A stretch of 64,000 bases of DNA from Pontibacter harenae (GCF_020907245.1 NZ_JAJJWH010000014.1:50642-114641), one strand, 5' to 3'; positions 18,494 through 28,578 are shown, counted from the stretch's first letter. Program-made: numbers and translations. The notes: a model not told the origin generated them from the letters alone.

Positions 18494-19520
18494 ATTTGTC
18501 GTAGTCGTCCATCTTTCTGTTCATCGGAAACTGATCTATTTCTTCCCAGGTCCAGCCGTCATGCGCTATCATGCTTTTAAGCATCCGCCTGCGTAGGTCT
18601 AAATTTTGGAAAGCTACCTGATCTGGCTCCAACAGCGGAAGACCAGCCTCCTTCAAAAGTTCTATCTTTAAAGGAGGTGCCGTTTCGGCTGGTTTTATAA
18701 AAGAAGATTGCAGCGATTCCAGAAAAGTTGTAAGGGCTATTCTGACAGGTAATACAGCCTCATGCGAGGGGCGTTTTTCCTCCTGAACATACAAATACAG
18801 AATGGTAAGGGCTTCATCCAGGGCTGCCAGATTTGGAAGCAGGGCAGCTACTTTTTTTTGGTGATGAAAGAAGTGCAGGACAGGATAAGCGTAGTGTAAC
18901 TGACCCTGCCTGGCAATGTTCTGAGATATGCCATGCAAATCGCTCTCTAAACTTTTAAAGTCTTTGCCGTTCCAGCTAGTCAGAAGCATAGACTGAACAC
19001 TGTGGCCAATGGATGAGATTTGAATACTAAGTGTTCGCCTATCAGTTACAGCTGCCACTACAGGCACGATGTATGTAATGGCTATCGTAATCATGATTAA
19101 ACCTGAAAAGGAAATAACGGCAGAAAATATCTGCCAATTATCAGATCCTCCTTTATAATCGCCATTACCCATGGTTGAGAGAACGTACCCCGTGTAGTAA
19201 AATACTTGTTTAGAATTTGCCACATCACCCGTTGAACTGTTGATGACAGAATTTTGGTCAGACTTTAAAATGAGAAAATTCCCTATCCAAAGCAGCATTA
19301 CCCAGCCAATAACAATGGCCACTACTGTGGTGACTCCTGCGCCTGTTAATACCTGTCTTTTATTGACCGCTCGGCTCAAGCCATAGAAAATCTTCCATAA
19401 GCCATTGCTGATGGCACCGCTAACAAGTCCAGATCCACCTGGAGCAAGTACAGTATAAATAATATCAAATATGGTTATCGCTAAAATCAGAATCCCTGGC
19501 AATAATAGGTACAGATCCAT
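18483..19520 (-). CDS. Ion channel family membrane protein with atypical selectivity filter
   Basis: The 345-residue protein has an N-terminal helix (about 3-25), a further helix (about 60-85), a pore loop with STMGNGDY at residues 115-122, and an inner helix (about 130-158). The remaining 180 residues are cytoplasmic. This is the layout of a two-helix potassium-type channel module, but the filter is T-M-G-N-G-D instead of T-V-G-Y-G-D, so ion preference is uncertain. The cytoplasmic part shows no RCK signature that I recognise. It overlaps the convergent neighbour by 11 bases. Confidence 0.75.
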   Translation of the reverse strand: MDLYLLLPGILILAITIFDIIYTVLAPGGSGLVSGAISNGLWKIFYGLSRAVNKRQVLTGAGVTTVVAIVIGWVMLLWIGNFLILKSDQNSVINSSTGDVANSKQVFYYTGYVLSTMGNGDYKGGSDNWQIFSAVISFSGLIMITIAITYIVPVVAAVTDRRTLSIQISSIGHSVQSMLLTSWNGKDFKSLESDLHGISQNIARQGQLHYAYPVLHFFHHQKKVAALLPNLAALDEALTILYLYVQEEKRPSHEAVLPVRIALTTFLESLQSSFIKPAETAPPLKIELLKEAGLPLLEPDQVAFQNLDLRRRMLKSMIAHDGWTWEEIDQFPMNRKMDDYDKFTL

Positions 19521-19571
19521 ATTTCAAAATTATTTTGGAGGCGCAAGGGTATTCCATCGCCGTAGCTTTTA

Positions 19572-19579
19572 TACCTTTG
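19572..19579 (+). promoter_or_regulatory. Candidate -7 promoter element (TACCTTTG)
   Basis: A consensus TAnnTTTG lies 66 bases upstream of the membrane hydrolase ATG at 19646. No TTG is seen at the standard 17-23 base distance, so support is partial. Confidence 0.35.
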
Positions 19580-19645
19580 ATCTTACTTTGTTGTTACTAC
19601 AACTGTATCAAACCAAGATTATAAGCCTACAACATACTTAATCAA

Positions 19646-20680
19646 ATGGATTCACTAACTCAGATTGTTTTAGGAGCTTCGGTAGGAGAGGCAGTTGCAG
19701 GAAGAAAAATTGGCAATAAAGCACTCTTGTGGGGTGCCATTGCAGGGACTATTCCAGATCTCGACGTACTGGCAAGCCCCTGGTTAGATACAGTACAGGA
19801 GCTTACCTTTCATCGATCGGTTACGCATTCATTCTTTTTTGCATTCTTATGCGCACCATTACTGGCATGGCTGCTCAGGAAATGGTATCCAAACAGCAAA
19901 GCAACTTTCATAGACTGGACCCTGCTTTTTTTTCTGGGCTTTACAACCCATGCCATTCTTGACAGCTTTACCACCTGGGGCACACAACTGCTTTGGCCCT
20001 TTAGCAACAAGGGCATAGCCTTCTACAATATCTTTGTAGTTGACCCCTTTTATACTGTTCCCTTTATGGCTTTTGTATTAGCCGCAGCCTTTTATAACCG
20101 ACACAGTAAACGAAGGCGAAAGCTAAATTATTTGGGCCTTACCATCAGTTCGGCTTATCTGGTGTTTAGTTTTGTAGCTAAAGGAATAGCGGATAGGGCA
20201 TTTGAAGAAAGCTTGCAAAAAAAAGGCATTGCCTATCTAGATTACATAAGCAAGCCTACGCCGCTCAATACTTTATTCTGGGCGGTATCAGCCAAAACTG
20301 AAAAAGGATATTATACAGGTTTTTACTCTATTTTTGACAAGAACAACAATATAGACTATAGCTTTGAGCCGCAAAAAGAATACCTGCTTGATTCTTATAG
20401 AGGGAACGAGAAGCTAGAACGTTTACTCCAGGTAACAAAAGGCTATTATGCAGTAGAAGAAGCGGAAAAAGGAATCTACATAAAAGATTTGCGCTTCGGA
20501 AAATTTGATGATTGGCGAGCCAGTGGAGGCCAATATGTGTTTGTTTACCATGTATGGCCTGAAGGACCTGGTGAAGCTTTAAATTTTGAGGAAATCAACA
20601 ATCGCCCTAAAGTAGACAAAGCCTATTTACTTGATTACTGGGAAAGGATAAGGGGTATCAAAACAAAAGAGGCACTATAA
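19646..20680 (+). CDS. Membrane-bound metal-dependent hydrolase (YdjM/DUF457 family)
   Basis: This 344-residue inner membrane protein matches the YdjM/YbcI family. Family features are the opening MDSLTQIVLGASVGEA, the IPDLDVL motif (residues 36-42), HRSVTHSF with paired histidines (about 55-62), and TTHAILDSFT further on, which together supply likely metal ligands. About four membrane helices are followed by a soluble C-terminal half. The true substrate of the family is unclear. The stop codon lies inside the loop region of a strong terminator hairpin. Confidence 0.85.
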   Translation: MDSLTQIVLGASVGEAVAGRKIGNKALLWGAIAGTIPDLDVLASPWLDTVQELTFHRSVTHSFFFAFLCAPLLAWLLRKWYPNSKATFIDWTLLFFLGFTTHAILDSFTTWGTQLLWPFSNKGIAFYNIFVVDPFYTVPFMAFVLAAAFYNRHSKRRRKLNYLGLTISSAYLVFSFVAKGIADRAFEESLQKKGIAYLDYISKPTPLNTLFWAVSAKTEKGYYTGFYSIFDKNNNIDYSFEPQKEYLLDSYRGNEKLERLLQVTKGYYAVEEAEKGIYIKDLRFGKFDDWRASGGQYVFVYHVWPEGPGEALNFEEINNRPKVDKAYLLDYWERIRGIKTKEAL

Positions 20681-20703
20681 TTAGCGCCTCTTTTGTTTTG
20701 ATA
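20656..20703 (+). terminator. Terminator overlapping the end of the coding sequence
   Basis: A perfect 18-base-pair stem (20656-20673 with 20686-20703) forms around a 12-base loop that contains the TAA at 20678-20680. The left arm therefore encodes the last residues of the hydrolase. The core ACAAAAGAGGC is the same as in the hairpin at 31467-31516. Confidence 0.8.
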
Positions 20704-20717
20704 GGATACTGAAGAAA

Positions 20718-21296
20718 TTAAAGTGAATCGTAATACTCTAATGTTTTCTTCCAACCTTCTTCAGTGTTTGCATCCACTTTTTCTTTCGATATAAAAGATT
20801 TCACTTCCTTCTCCTTATCACTAAGTGCGTTCAAAAGGTTCTTTTTGTTCAATTTGTTTACTGCCTCTGCTTTACCGTTGTTCTTTATTACAAAGTAAGT
20901 GTTCTCCCATAAAAACTCATCGAAAGTATCGTTTGAACTGCTGCCATAGACACCCGCACCCGCACTGTTACGATCTACTTTATAATTTGCTTTCTTCAGC
21001 CTTTTGGAAGGAACAAAAGCCAGTTTAACATCCTGCCCTTCAAACAGCATCGCTACAAAACTAGCGGCTGTTTTAGGCTCTGCTGCTACAACAGCTTCAG
21101 GAGCTTTTGTGAAAGTATAGGCTTGCCCTGTCGGTATTGCCACTGTAAAAGACTCCAAAAGGCCTGGATCTATGACATATGCATTATTGTTTCTTTTAAA
21201 CACAAGGCTATTTTCATAAACATCGAATTTAAGATCCATATTCTCATAAACCTCCTTATTTGCCATATGAACTGTACCCTTCGTCCAGTCGTCCAC
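20718..21296 (-). CDS. Conserved hypothetical protein, apparently missing its 5' end
   Basis: I do not recognise a named family. The 192-residue reading frame begins at a GTG (21296), but protein-like sequence continues upstream in the same frame for 46 more codons (to 21434), including NSQVFDNRYSGVRGTPFFV just before the GTG. A TGA at 21435-21437 closes the frame, and none of the 46 codons is ATG, GTG or TTG. A secreted protein of this kind would normally begin with a signal peptide, which is absent. The gene is probably truncated at its start, or the first part is frameshifted. Confidence 0.5.
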   Translation of the reverse strand: MDDWTKGTVHMANKEVYENMDLKFDVYENSLVFKRNNNAYVIDPGLLESFTVAIPTGQAYTFTKAPEAVVAAEPKTAASFVAMLFEGQDVKLAFVPSKRLKKANYKVDRNSAGAGVYGSSSNDTFDEFLWENTYFVIKNNGKAEAVNKLNKKNLLNALSDKEKEVKSFISKEKVDANTEEGWKKTLEYYDSL

Positions 21297-21475
21297 GAAG
21301 AAAGGTGTACCTCTTACGCCACTGTATCGGTTATCGAATACCTGAGAATTTGAACTTGTACCTAATGTTTTTAAATTTTCTCCAATACCAAGCCTATTTT
21401 GAACGAAAAAAGCTGTTTGGTGTATAACAGACGCTCATGATAAATAGATCAAACACAACACATAAAATTCATTCT

Positions 21476-22246
21476 ATGCAACATAACAGATGGTCGCTTA
21501 GCGGCAAAAAAGCAGTAGTTACAGGCGGTTCTAAAGGAATAGGCGAAGCCATTGTAAAAGAGTTTGTAGCATTGGGCGCAGAAGTACTGGCAATTGCAAG
21601 AAAGCAAACGGATCTTGATGTACTACAGCAGGAGTCAGCTTCGGGTGTAGAAGTACTAGCGGCCGATGTTAGTACCGCAGAAGGAAGAGCCGCTGTTCAG
21701 GAGAAAGTGGTTCAGCTCTGGGGCAGTCTGGATATACTGGTCAACAACGTAGGGACCAACATCCGCAAACCTACTGCTGAATACTCGGCAGAAGAATATG
21801 ACGTTGTGATGAACACGAACCTACGATCTGCTTTCGATTTAAATAAGCGATTGTACCCGTTATTAAAGAAAGCTGAGCAAGGCAACATTATACATGTATC
21901 GTCTGTTGCAGGCCTCACACATGTGCGTACGGGCGCGATTTACGGTATCACAAAAGCTGCACTCAACCAACTGACAAAAAACCTGGCAGCAGAATGGGCA
22001 ACAGATGGGATAAGAGTAAATGCCATTGCGCCGTGGTACATTAGCACACCGCTTGCTCAATCGGTATTAAAAAATGATGTTTACATGAATGCTGTCATTT
22101 CCCGAACGCCAATGCAACAGATTGGAAAACCAGAAGATGTATCGGCAGCAGTGGCCTTTATGTGCATGCCCGCAGCAGCCTACATTACTGGGCAAACACT
22201 GGCCGTAGACGGTGGCTTTACCATCAATGGATTTCACCCGTTTTAG
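21476..22246 (+). CDS. SDR family oxidoreductase (tropinone reductase-like)
   Basis: This is a classical short-chain dehydrogenase of 256 residues. The cofactor motif TGGSKGIG, the NNVGTN segment (in place of NNAG), the catalytic Ser, and YGITK are all present, as is the C-terminal [11 protein letters not shown] typical of the glucose/ribitol-type SDRs. The nearest relatives are often labelled tropinone reductase-like; the real substrate is unknown. The frame is open from 21437, but the family start fits the ATG at 21476. It is divergent from the apparently broken gene at 20718. Confidence 0.85.
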   Translation: MQHNRWSLSGKKAVVTGGSKGIGEAIVKEFVALGAEVLAIARKQTDLDVLQQESASGVEVLAADVSTAEGRAAVQEKVVQLWGSLDILVNNVGTNIRKPTAEYSAEEYDVVMNTNLRSAFDLNKRLYPLLKKAEQGNIIHVSSVAGLTHVRTGAIYGITKAALNQLTKNLAAEWATDGIRVNAIAPWYISTPLAQSVLKNDVYMNAVISRTPMQQIGKPEDVSAAVAFMCMPAAAYITGQTLAVDGGFTINGFHPF

Positions 22247-22304
22247 GTACATAGTACATACAAAACTATGCATTTAAAAGATAGTAAAATTTACTAGAAT
22301 ATCG

Positions 22305-22312
22305 TACTTTTG
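22305..22312 (+). promoter_or_regulatory. Candidate -7 promoter element (TACTTTTG)
   Basis: A TAnnTTTG match lies 55 bases upstream of the lipoprotein ATG at 22368. It would start transcription near 22319, after the alternative upstream ATG at 22314, which supports the later start. Confidence 0.4.
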
Positions 22313-22367
22313 TATGATATGGCAACGAAAGCCTAACAAGTATAAAAGGCTTTCCAATCTTGTTTTC

Positions 22368-22607
22368 ATGGCTAAAAGATCTCTTTTTCTATTCCTTTGC
22401 TTTGCTATTCTTTCTCCTGCATTAACGTCTTGCAAAACATGCCCTATAGCAGCCTGCAAAGTGCGCATGGTTCATGCACATGGCGGACAGGAGTTTAGGG
22501 GGCAGCCGATATTCAAGAAGCAAAACCCAAAAATAGGAGAGAAGCTACCGAAGGCTACCAAGGAAAAAGCCCCTAAAGGCAGTAGCAAGAGTAAAAATAA
22601 AGACTAG
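22368..22607 (+). CDS. Small lipoprotein, function unknown
   Basis: The 79-residue product has a lipoprotein signal peptide: MAKRS, a hydrophobic core, and the lipobox LTSC with the lipidated cysteine at residue 22. The mature part has a CKTCPIAACK segment with three more cysteines, an HAHGG stretch, and a lysine-rich tail, so metal binding or a disulfide is possible. The open frame extends to 22314, but the residues before M19 of that longer frame do not look like a signal peptide. It lies 80 bases upstream of gyrA. Confidence 0.7.
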   Translation: MAKRSLFLFLCFAILSPALTSCKTCPIAACKVRMVHAHGGQEFRGQPIFKKQNPKIGEKLPKATKEKAPKGSSKSKNKD

Positions 22608-22687
22608 CCTATATACTGTAAGGGCATTTATACTTAAATTGCCATATATTAAAAGACTCTATAACATTTACTATTTAACTATTCAAC

Positions 22688-25237
22688 ATGGCCGATGGCG
22701 AACGAATAATACCGATCAACATTGAAGACGAAATGCGCGGTGCGTATATCGACTACTCAATGTCAGTTATCATTTCCAGAGCCTTACCCGATGTACGAGA
22801 CGGATTGAAGCCAGTGCACCGCCGCGTGCTCTATGGTATGTCCGAGCTTGGTGTATCTTATAACAAAGCGTATAAAAAGTCTGCCAGAATTGTAGGAGAG
22901 GTGCTTGGTAAGTACCACCCGCATGGTGACTCTTCGGTTTATGACACCATGGTGCGTATGGCCCAGGAATGGTCTTTACGTTATCCGCTTGTAGACGGAC
23001 AGGGAAACTATGGCTCCATAGATGGCGACTCACCAGCAGCCATGCGTTATACAGAGGCACGTTTAAAACGTATTGCCGATGAACTACTGGCCGACCTAGA
23101 CAAGAACACTGTTGATTTTGTTCCTAACTTCGACGACTCGCTGAAAGAGCCTTCGGTAATGCCAGCTAAATTCCCGAACCTGCTGGTGAACGGAACATCT
23201 GGTATCGCGGTGGGTATGGCCACTAACATGGCACCTCACAACTTAACAGAGGTTATAAACGGCACTATTGCTTATATAGATAACAGAGAAATCACAATTG
23301 CTGAGTTGATGGAGTATATTACAGCTCCAGACTTTCCGACGGGTGGTATTATCTATGGCTATGATGGCGTAAAAGCTGCTTTTGAAACAGGTCGTGGCCG
23401 TGTGTTGATGCGCGGACGTGCTATTTTCGAAACAACAGCCTCAGGCAAGGAGCAGATCATTGTAACGGAAATTCCTTACATGGTCAACAAGGCATCCATG
23501 ATTGAAAAAACGGCTGCTCTTATAAACGAAAAGAAAATTGAGGGTATTTCAGACCTTCGTGATGAATCAGACCGTGATGGTTTGCGCATTGTGTATGATC
23601 TGAAGCGTGATGCAATGCCAAGCGTCGTGCTAAACAACCTCTATAAGTATACGCAGCTGCAATCTTCTTTTGGCGTGAACAATGTGGCGCTCGTAAAAGG
23701 CCGTCCCTTAACACTTAACCTAAAGGAGCTGATCCATCATTTTGTCGAGCATCGGCATGAGGTGGTTATCCGCAGAACACAATACGAGCTGGACGAAGCA
23801 AGGAAGCGTGCTCACATTCTGGAAGGCTTACTCATAGCGCTGGATAACCTGGATGAAGTAATCAGCTTAATCCGTTCCTCCAGAGACCCAGAAATAGCTC
23901 GTAACGGTTTGATTGAGCGTTTCAGCCTTTCTGAAATTCAGGCGCGAGCCATTTTGGATATGCGTTTGCAGCGCCTTACAGGTCTGGAGCGGGATAAAAT
24001 CCAGCAAGAGTATGATGAGTTGATGAAGCTCATTGATCACCTGACAGAAGTTCTCAATAATGAAGGACTTCGCATGCAGATTATCAAAGATGAGCTGACA
24101 GAAATAAGAGAACGCTACGGAGATGAGCGCCGCACAAGTATAGAGGCCTCCATGGGTGATATCTCTTACGAAGACATGATTCCTGAAGAAAACATGGTTA
24201 TCACCATTTCTCATGAAGGTTATATAAAGCGTACCTCATTAAGCGAATACCGTAGCCAAAGCCGTGGAGGAGTAGGCTCCAGGGGAGTGGCTGCATCGAA
24301 GGAAAGTGACTTTACCGAACACCTTTTTGTAGCCAGCACACACCACCACATGATGTTCTTTACAGAGTTTGGAAGGGTGTATTGGCTTAAAGTGTACGAG
24401 ATACCAGAAGGAGGGAAGACTACCAAAGGTAGAGCGATCCAGAATGTTATTCAGATAGAGCGTGACGATAAGGTAAGAACCGTATTGAATGTACGCGATC
24501 TGAAAAATCAGGACTTCGTGCTGAACCACAACCTCGTTTTCTGTACCCAAAAAGGCACCATTAAGAAAACTGTACTAGAAGCATATTCGCGCCCTAGAGC
24601 AAACGGTATTAATGCCATCACCATTAACGAAGACGACCGTTTACTAGATGTTCAGTTAACAAACGGAAACAGCGAAATTGTTGTCGCCTTAGAATCTGGC
24701 AGAGCTATCAGATTTAACGAGAGCCATGTAAGACCAATGGGCCGTAACGCTACTGGAGTAAGAGCTGTAACATTGGCTGGACCAGAAGATAAAGTAGTTG
24801 GTATGGTTTGTGTACAGAATGAAGGTACGGAGTTACTCGTTGTTTCTGAAAACGGTTTCGGCAAGCGTTCTTTACTAGATGAATACCGCATTACGAACCG
24901 CGGGGGTAAAGGTGTTAAAACCTTGAACGTTACTGATAAGACTGGTAAACTTGTAGCAATTAAAGGTGTCGTTGATTCAGATGATTTAATGATCATCAAC
25001 CGTTCTGGTATCACGATTAGGTTGCGCGTAGGAGACATTAGGGTTATTGGCCGTGCCACACAAGGTGTGCGTCTAATAAAACTGAACGAAGGAGACCAAA
25101 TTTCTTCTGTTGCCAAAATCGAAATGGATAATGAAGAGGAGGTAGAGGAGATGATCATGGAACAGTCTGAATTAAGTCCTGAAGAATCGCTTCAGCCAGA
25201 CAATTTAATTGATCCTGAAGAAACAGATGAGGTATAA
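22688..25237 (+). CDS. gyrA: DNA gyrase subunit A
   Basis: GyrA is the DNA-cleaving subunit of gyrase, which introduces negative supercoils. The protein is 849 residues. The catalytic tyrosine is Y121 in AAMRYTEAR. The quinolone-resistance positions carry the sensitive residues: S82 and D86 in [11 protein letters not shown]. The C-terminal beta-pinwheel begins after about residue 500 and has a slightly degenerate GyrA box, QSRGGVG, near residue 525, which supports GyrA over ParC. The last 40 residues are acidic. gyrB is not in the window. Confidence 0.97.
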   Translation: MADGERIIPINIEDEMRGAYIDYSMSVIISRALPDVRDGLKPVHRRVLYGMSELGVSYNKAYKKSARIVGEVLGKYHPHGDSSVYDTMVRMAQEWSLRYPLVDGQGNYGSIDGDSPAAMRYTEARLKRIADELLADLDKNTVDFVPNFDDSLKEPSVMPAKFPNLLVNGTSGIAVGMATNMAPHNLTEVINGTIAYIDNREITIAELMEYITAPDFPTGGIIYGYDGVKAAFETGRGRVLMRGRAIFETTASGKEQIIVTEIPYMVNKASMIEKTAALINEKKIEGISDLRDESDRDGLRIVYDLKRDAMPSVVLNNLYKYTQLQSSFGVNNVALVKGRPLTLNLKELIHHFVEHRHEVVIRRTQYELDEARKRAHILEGLLIALDNLDEVISLIRSSRDPEIARNGLIERFSLSEIQARAILDMRLQRLTGLERDKIQQEYDELMKLIDHLTEVLNNEGLRMQIIKDELTEIRERYGDERRTSIEASMGDISYEDMIPEENMVITISHEGYIKRTSLSEYRSQSRGGVGSRGVAASKESDFTEHLFVASTHHHMMFFTEFGRVYWLKVYEIPEGGKTTKGRAIQNVIQIERDDKVRTVLNVRDLKNQDFVLNHNLVFCTQKGTIKKTVLEAYSRPRANGINAITINEDDRLLDVQLTNGNSEIVVALESGRAIRFNESHVRPMGRNATGVRAVTLAGPEDKVVGMVCVQNEGTELLVVSENGFGKRSLLDEYRITNRGGKGVKTLNVTDKTGKLVAIKGVVDSDDLMIINRSGITIRLRVGDIRVIGRATQGVRLIKLNEGDQISSVAKIEMDNEEEVEEMIMEQSELSPEESLQPDNLIDPEETDEV

Positions 25238-25306
25238 TCTCGTAGTAAAGGAATTTTATTTTACCTTTTAAAGTTTATATAAAAATAAACCAATTCTAAT
25301 ATAAGT

Positions 25307-26440
25307 ATGAAGAAAATACTTTTAGTAGCGCTAACTGTTGCATCTATACAAGTTGCTTCAGCACAAAAGTCTGCAGTTAACATGGCTATCAACTACCAGA
25401 AGAGCGGTACGCTTGATAAAGCACAAACAGAAATTGAAAAGGCAACTGAGCATAAAAAGACCAAGGATGATCCTAAAACTTGGTTTACCAGAGGAGCTAT
25501 CCTTCAGGACATGCTAGGACACCCAATCTATGGTAAAACTGTTGCGGCTGATGCCCATCAGAAAGTTATTAGCTCTTACGAAAAAGCAGTGGAATTAGGT
25601 GGAGCCGATAGCGAGTATGCTAAGCAGGTCCCTCAGAAATTAGCTGATCTATCTATCTATACTTTCAACCAAGGTATACAGGCTTATAACAACGAAAATA
25701 AAGAAGAAGCGCTAAGATATTTTGATTTAACTGCAAAGTTAAATCCTGCGGATACGTTAGGAACCCAGAATGCTGCCATCATTGCATACCAAAGCGGTGA
25801 TTATGATAGAGCGCTAGGTTACTACCAAAATCTTTTGGATAAAGGCCAACAGAAGGAAAGCATTTATACAGATATGATAAATGTGCAGCAAGAGCAAGGC
25901 AAGAGTAAGGATGAGATTTACAAAACTGTACAAGCTGGCTTGAAAGCTTTCCCGACTAGTGTTCCGTTAATGCTGCAGGAAATCAACTATTTGATCAATG
26001 CTGGCAAGGAAGATGAAGTATATGCAAAACTAGAGAATGCTATTAAAGCTACTCCTGAGAACGCTAGTTTATACTTTGTTTTAGGTAATTTGAATGAAAA
26101 GAAAGGTAAAATAGATGCTGCTATGGAAAATTACAAGCAGGTACTTACTATTGAACCTACAAATTACGATGCTTATTATAACCTTGCTGTTATTGAGTAC
26201 AACAAAGGCGCTGAAATTAACAACAAAGCTGCTAAAATGGACAATGCGACTTTCCAGAAGCAGGGCAAAGCTTTAGAAGCTCAAGCAAAGAAGCATTACG
26301 AAGCATCTTTGCCATATTTCGAGAAGGCTTTGGAGATTCGTTCAGACGACTACAATACCATGCAAAACCTGTTTAAGATCTATACACGCTTAGGTCGTAA
26401 AGCTGATGCCGATCGTATCAGCAAGCAAATGGGAAACTAA
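25307..26440 (+). CDS. Secreted tetratricopeptide repeat protein
   Basis: This 377-residue protein has a short signal peptide (residues 1-19, ending in ASA before QKSAVN) and then about six TPR units, clearest near residues 130-160, 250-300 and 325-365. It is probably periplasmic and acts as a protein-protein scaffold; no enzymatic motif is visible. It is 69 bases after gyrA and ends in a strong terminator, so it may be cotranscribed with gyrA. Confidence 0.85.
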   Translation: MKKILLVALTVASIQVASAQKSAVNMAINYQKSGTLDKAQTEIEKATEHKKTKDDPKTWFTRGAILQDMLGHPIYGKTVAADAHQKVISSYEKAVELGGADSEYAKQVPQKLADLSIYTFNQGIQAYNNENKEEALRYFDLTAKLNPADTLGTQNAAIIAYQSGDYDRALGYYQNLLDKGQQKESIYTDMINVQQEQGKSKDEIYKTVQAGLKAFPTSVPLMLQEINYLINAGKEDEVYAKLENAIKATPENASLYFVLGNLNEKKGKIDAAMENYKQVLTIEPTNYDAYYNLAVIEYNKGAEINNKAAKMDNATFQKQGKALEAQAKKHYEASLPYFEKALEIRSDDYNTMQNLFKIYTRLGRKADADRISKQMGN

Positions 26441-26462
26441 GCTAATAAATAGCATAGAAAAT

Positions 26463-26506
26463 AAACAAGAAAGGGAAGAGTAATTGCTTCCCTTTCTTGT
26501 TTATTT
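26463..26506 (+). terminator. Intrinsic terminator after the TPR gene
   Basis: A perfect 16-base-pair stem (26463-26478 with 26487-26502) with an eight-base loop and a T-rich tail stands 22 bases after the stop. Confidence 0.88.
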
Positions 26507-27032
26507 TAACATTACTTAACATAATATATATTATAAGACTTATAATATACGATCATAATGATCTATAATAAGTGTCACTAATAATATACTTTATGTTAAA
26601 TAGAAGTTTATTTAACGACAGGTGAAAGGAGTATGATCTGATCGCATTACTGCACTAGAGATTTAAGATGGCTAAAATCACAACAACGAGTTTGTTGAAC
26701 TGACAGGCTATAAATCCTTCTAAATTTTTTGAAGAATGGATACAAAAAGGACTTCAGAAGTTTAGGCTTTGAATGTTTAGATGTCACCTGGTACAGCTAT
26801 AATAAGAGAAAATTGTTTATTAGATAAACTCAGATTATGGTTCATAATAATTTAAAAGCACATGAAAAGCTCATTTTAAATTAGGTTAATTCTGCTGTAG
26901 TTTAAAAATATATTTGGTGCTGAGTTACATTACTAAACTTTCATAAAGTATTTACCACGGCACGAAAAATTCGTTCATTACAACAGTGCAGAAAAAAAAA
27001 CAGAAATAAAAGAACAACTAGGCTTTAAAATT
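26507..27032. other. AT-rich intergenic gap with no supported gene
   Basis: About 525 bases separate the TPR terminator from the decayed AraC gene. The stretch is strongly AT-rich. It contains small palindromes: an 11-base-pair TATATTATAAG inverted repeat near 26527-26550 and GATCAT-A-ATGATC just after it. The only protein-like run is a startless 37-codon frame at 26714-26827. I see no RNA gene or promoter that I can defend. Confidence 0.6.
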
Positions 27033-27476
27033 CTATCTCCCACTACCCTTCTGAAATGCTCTTGGTGTCACACCAATTTCTTTTTTGTTTGCAAGGTGAA
27101 AGAATTTTTCATCAATTTGCCAATTGTCACCAGACTCTATTTTAGTATGCCGCTCATTTAGCAGATTGATGGTGGTGCGAATATGCTCTTCAGAAATGGC
27201 CAGCGCAATACACTGTGTAGGGTTTTGTTCTTCAGCCTCAGGGAAGTCTATTCTCATCAACTCATTGGGCGGCACTATAACAGACTCACCTGGCAAGTAA
27301 TTAAAACCAGGTTTATCAAAAAGATGCATCACTTTCTTACCCCGAAGCATGCTGGTTAGTACCCAATCGTTGAACGACAGGCTTACATTAGTGGCGGCCT
27401 GACGTGTCTCAAACACATTCAGCTCACAGTTCTCCAGCGTATAAGCGGATCTGTTTTCTACTAAATTAAAAAGCGT
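27033..27476 (-). pseudogene. AraC family regulator, remnant with lost start and internal deletion
   Basis: The readable frame encodes the N-terminal sensing domain of an AraC-type regulator (FETRQAATNVSLSFNDWVLT onward) and then jumps at HLANKK directly into EIGVTPRAFQKG, which is the tail of an AraC DNA-binding domain. Roughly 150 residues, including most of the helix-turn-helix region, are missing in frame. Family-like sequence ([20 protein letters not shown]) continues 20 codons upstream of the GTG at 27416 and then stops at 27476, where the neighbouring aldehyde dehydrogenase fragment begins. The gene cannot make a DNA-binding protein. It would have been the divergent regulator of that enzyme. 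Confidence 0.85.
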
Positions 27477-28563
27477 TTACCGTCAGCATAAACTTACAAG
27501 AGCCTATAGGCGTAGTTGGCCAAATTATACCTTGGAACTTCCCGCTACTAATGGCAACCTGGAAAACGGCACCTGCGCTGGCAGCTGGTTGCACAGTGGT
27601 GATGAAACCAGCAGAGCAAACACCAACAAGCATTATGGTATTGATGGAGCTGATCCAGGACCTGTTGCCAGCTGGTGTACTAAACATTGTAACAGGCTTT
27701 GGTCCTGAGGCTGGTAAGCCCCTCGCCTCCTCTCCTCGCGTAGCAAAAGTTGCCTTTACAGGTGAAACCACCACAGGTCGCCTGATTATGCAGTACGCAT
27801 CTGAAAACCTGATTCCTGTAACCATGGAGTTAGGCGGAAAATCACCGAACATCTTTATGCCTAGTATAGCGGATGCCGACGATGAGTTCTTTGACAAATG
27901 TATAGAGGGTGCTGTGATGTTTGCCCTGAACCAAGGCGAAGTTTGTACCTGTCCTTCTAGAATACTAGTGCATGAGAGCGTGGCGGATCGTTTATTGGAG
28001 CGTGTAGTAGAGCGTACAAAAGCCATTAAAATGGGCCACCCACTTGCCGAAGACACCATGATGGGTGCTCAGGCCTCAAACGACCAGTTTGAAAAGATTC
28101 TCTCTTACATGGATATTGGCAGGCAGGAAGGTGCTGAAGTGCTAGTAGGTGGCGGACCGGCAAACTTAAACAGCGGACTCAAAACGGTTACTATGTAAAG
28201 CCAACCATCTTTAAGGGAAACAACAAAATGCGTGTGTTCCAGGAAGAAATCTTTGGCCCTGTAACTTCTGTTGCTACTTTTAAAACCACAGAAGAGGCCA
28301 TAGAAATTGCGAATGACACTCTATACGGCTTGGGTGCAGGACTTTGGACACGGGATGCCCATGAAATGTACCAGCTGCCACGTGCCATACAGGCTGGTCG
28401 TGTGTGGGTGAACTGCTACCACGCTTACCCAGCCCATGCTCCATTCGGAGGTTACAAAAAGTAAGGATTTGGCCGCGAAACTCATAAGATGATGTTGAAC
28501 CACTACCGCCAAACCAAAAATATGCTGATCTCTTACGACAAGCGTAAACTCGGCTTCTTTTAA
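27476..28563 (+). pseudogene. Aldehyde dehydrogenase, 5'-truncated, frameshifted and with a stop
   Basis: The fragment covers about the last 360 residues of an NAD-dependent aldehyde dehydrogenase of about 505. It contains PLGVVG-like [15 protein letters not shown], the catalytic glutamate in MELGGKSPN, and the catalytic cysteine in GEVCTCPSR. About 145 N-terminal residues are missing, cut exactly where the AraC remnant ends. A frameshift near 28180-28190 moves the frame from NSGL to [16 protein letters not shown] at 28462-28464 interrupts [14 protein letters not shown]. Three independent lesions show that the gene is dead. Confidence 0.92.
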
Positions 28564-28578
28564 CAAATTATAGTGCAT

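Noticed and set aside
19525..19532. A TAATTTTG box directly before the ion-channel ATG
   Set aside because: It would start transcription at the start codon itself and has no -33 partner at the right distance, so it is probably a chance match.
26524..26570. Cluster of small AT palindromes after the TPR gene terminator
   Set aside because: In such AT-rich sequence short perfect palindromes are expected by chance; there is no repeated unit as in an origin or a CRISPR array.
26714..26827. A 37-codon protein-like frame in the AT-rich gap
   Set aside because: It has no start codon, matches no family I know and is too short to separate from chance. It could be a fragment of a dead gene, but nothing supports that.
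27466..28059. A long minus-strand open frame opposite the aldehyde dehydrogenase remnant
   Set aside because: It is the antisense of clearly dehydrogenase-like coding sequence and has no family features of its own.
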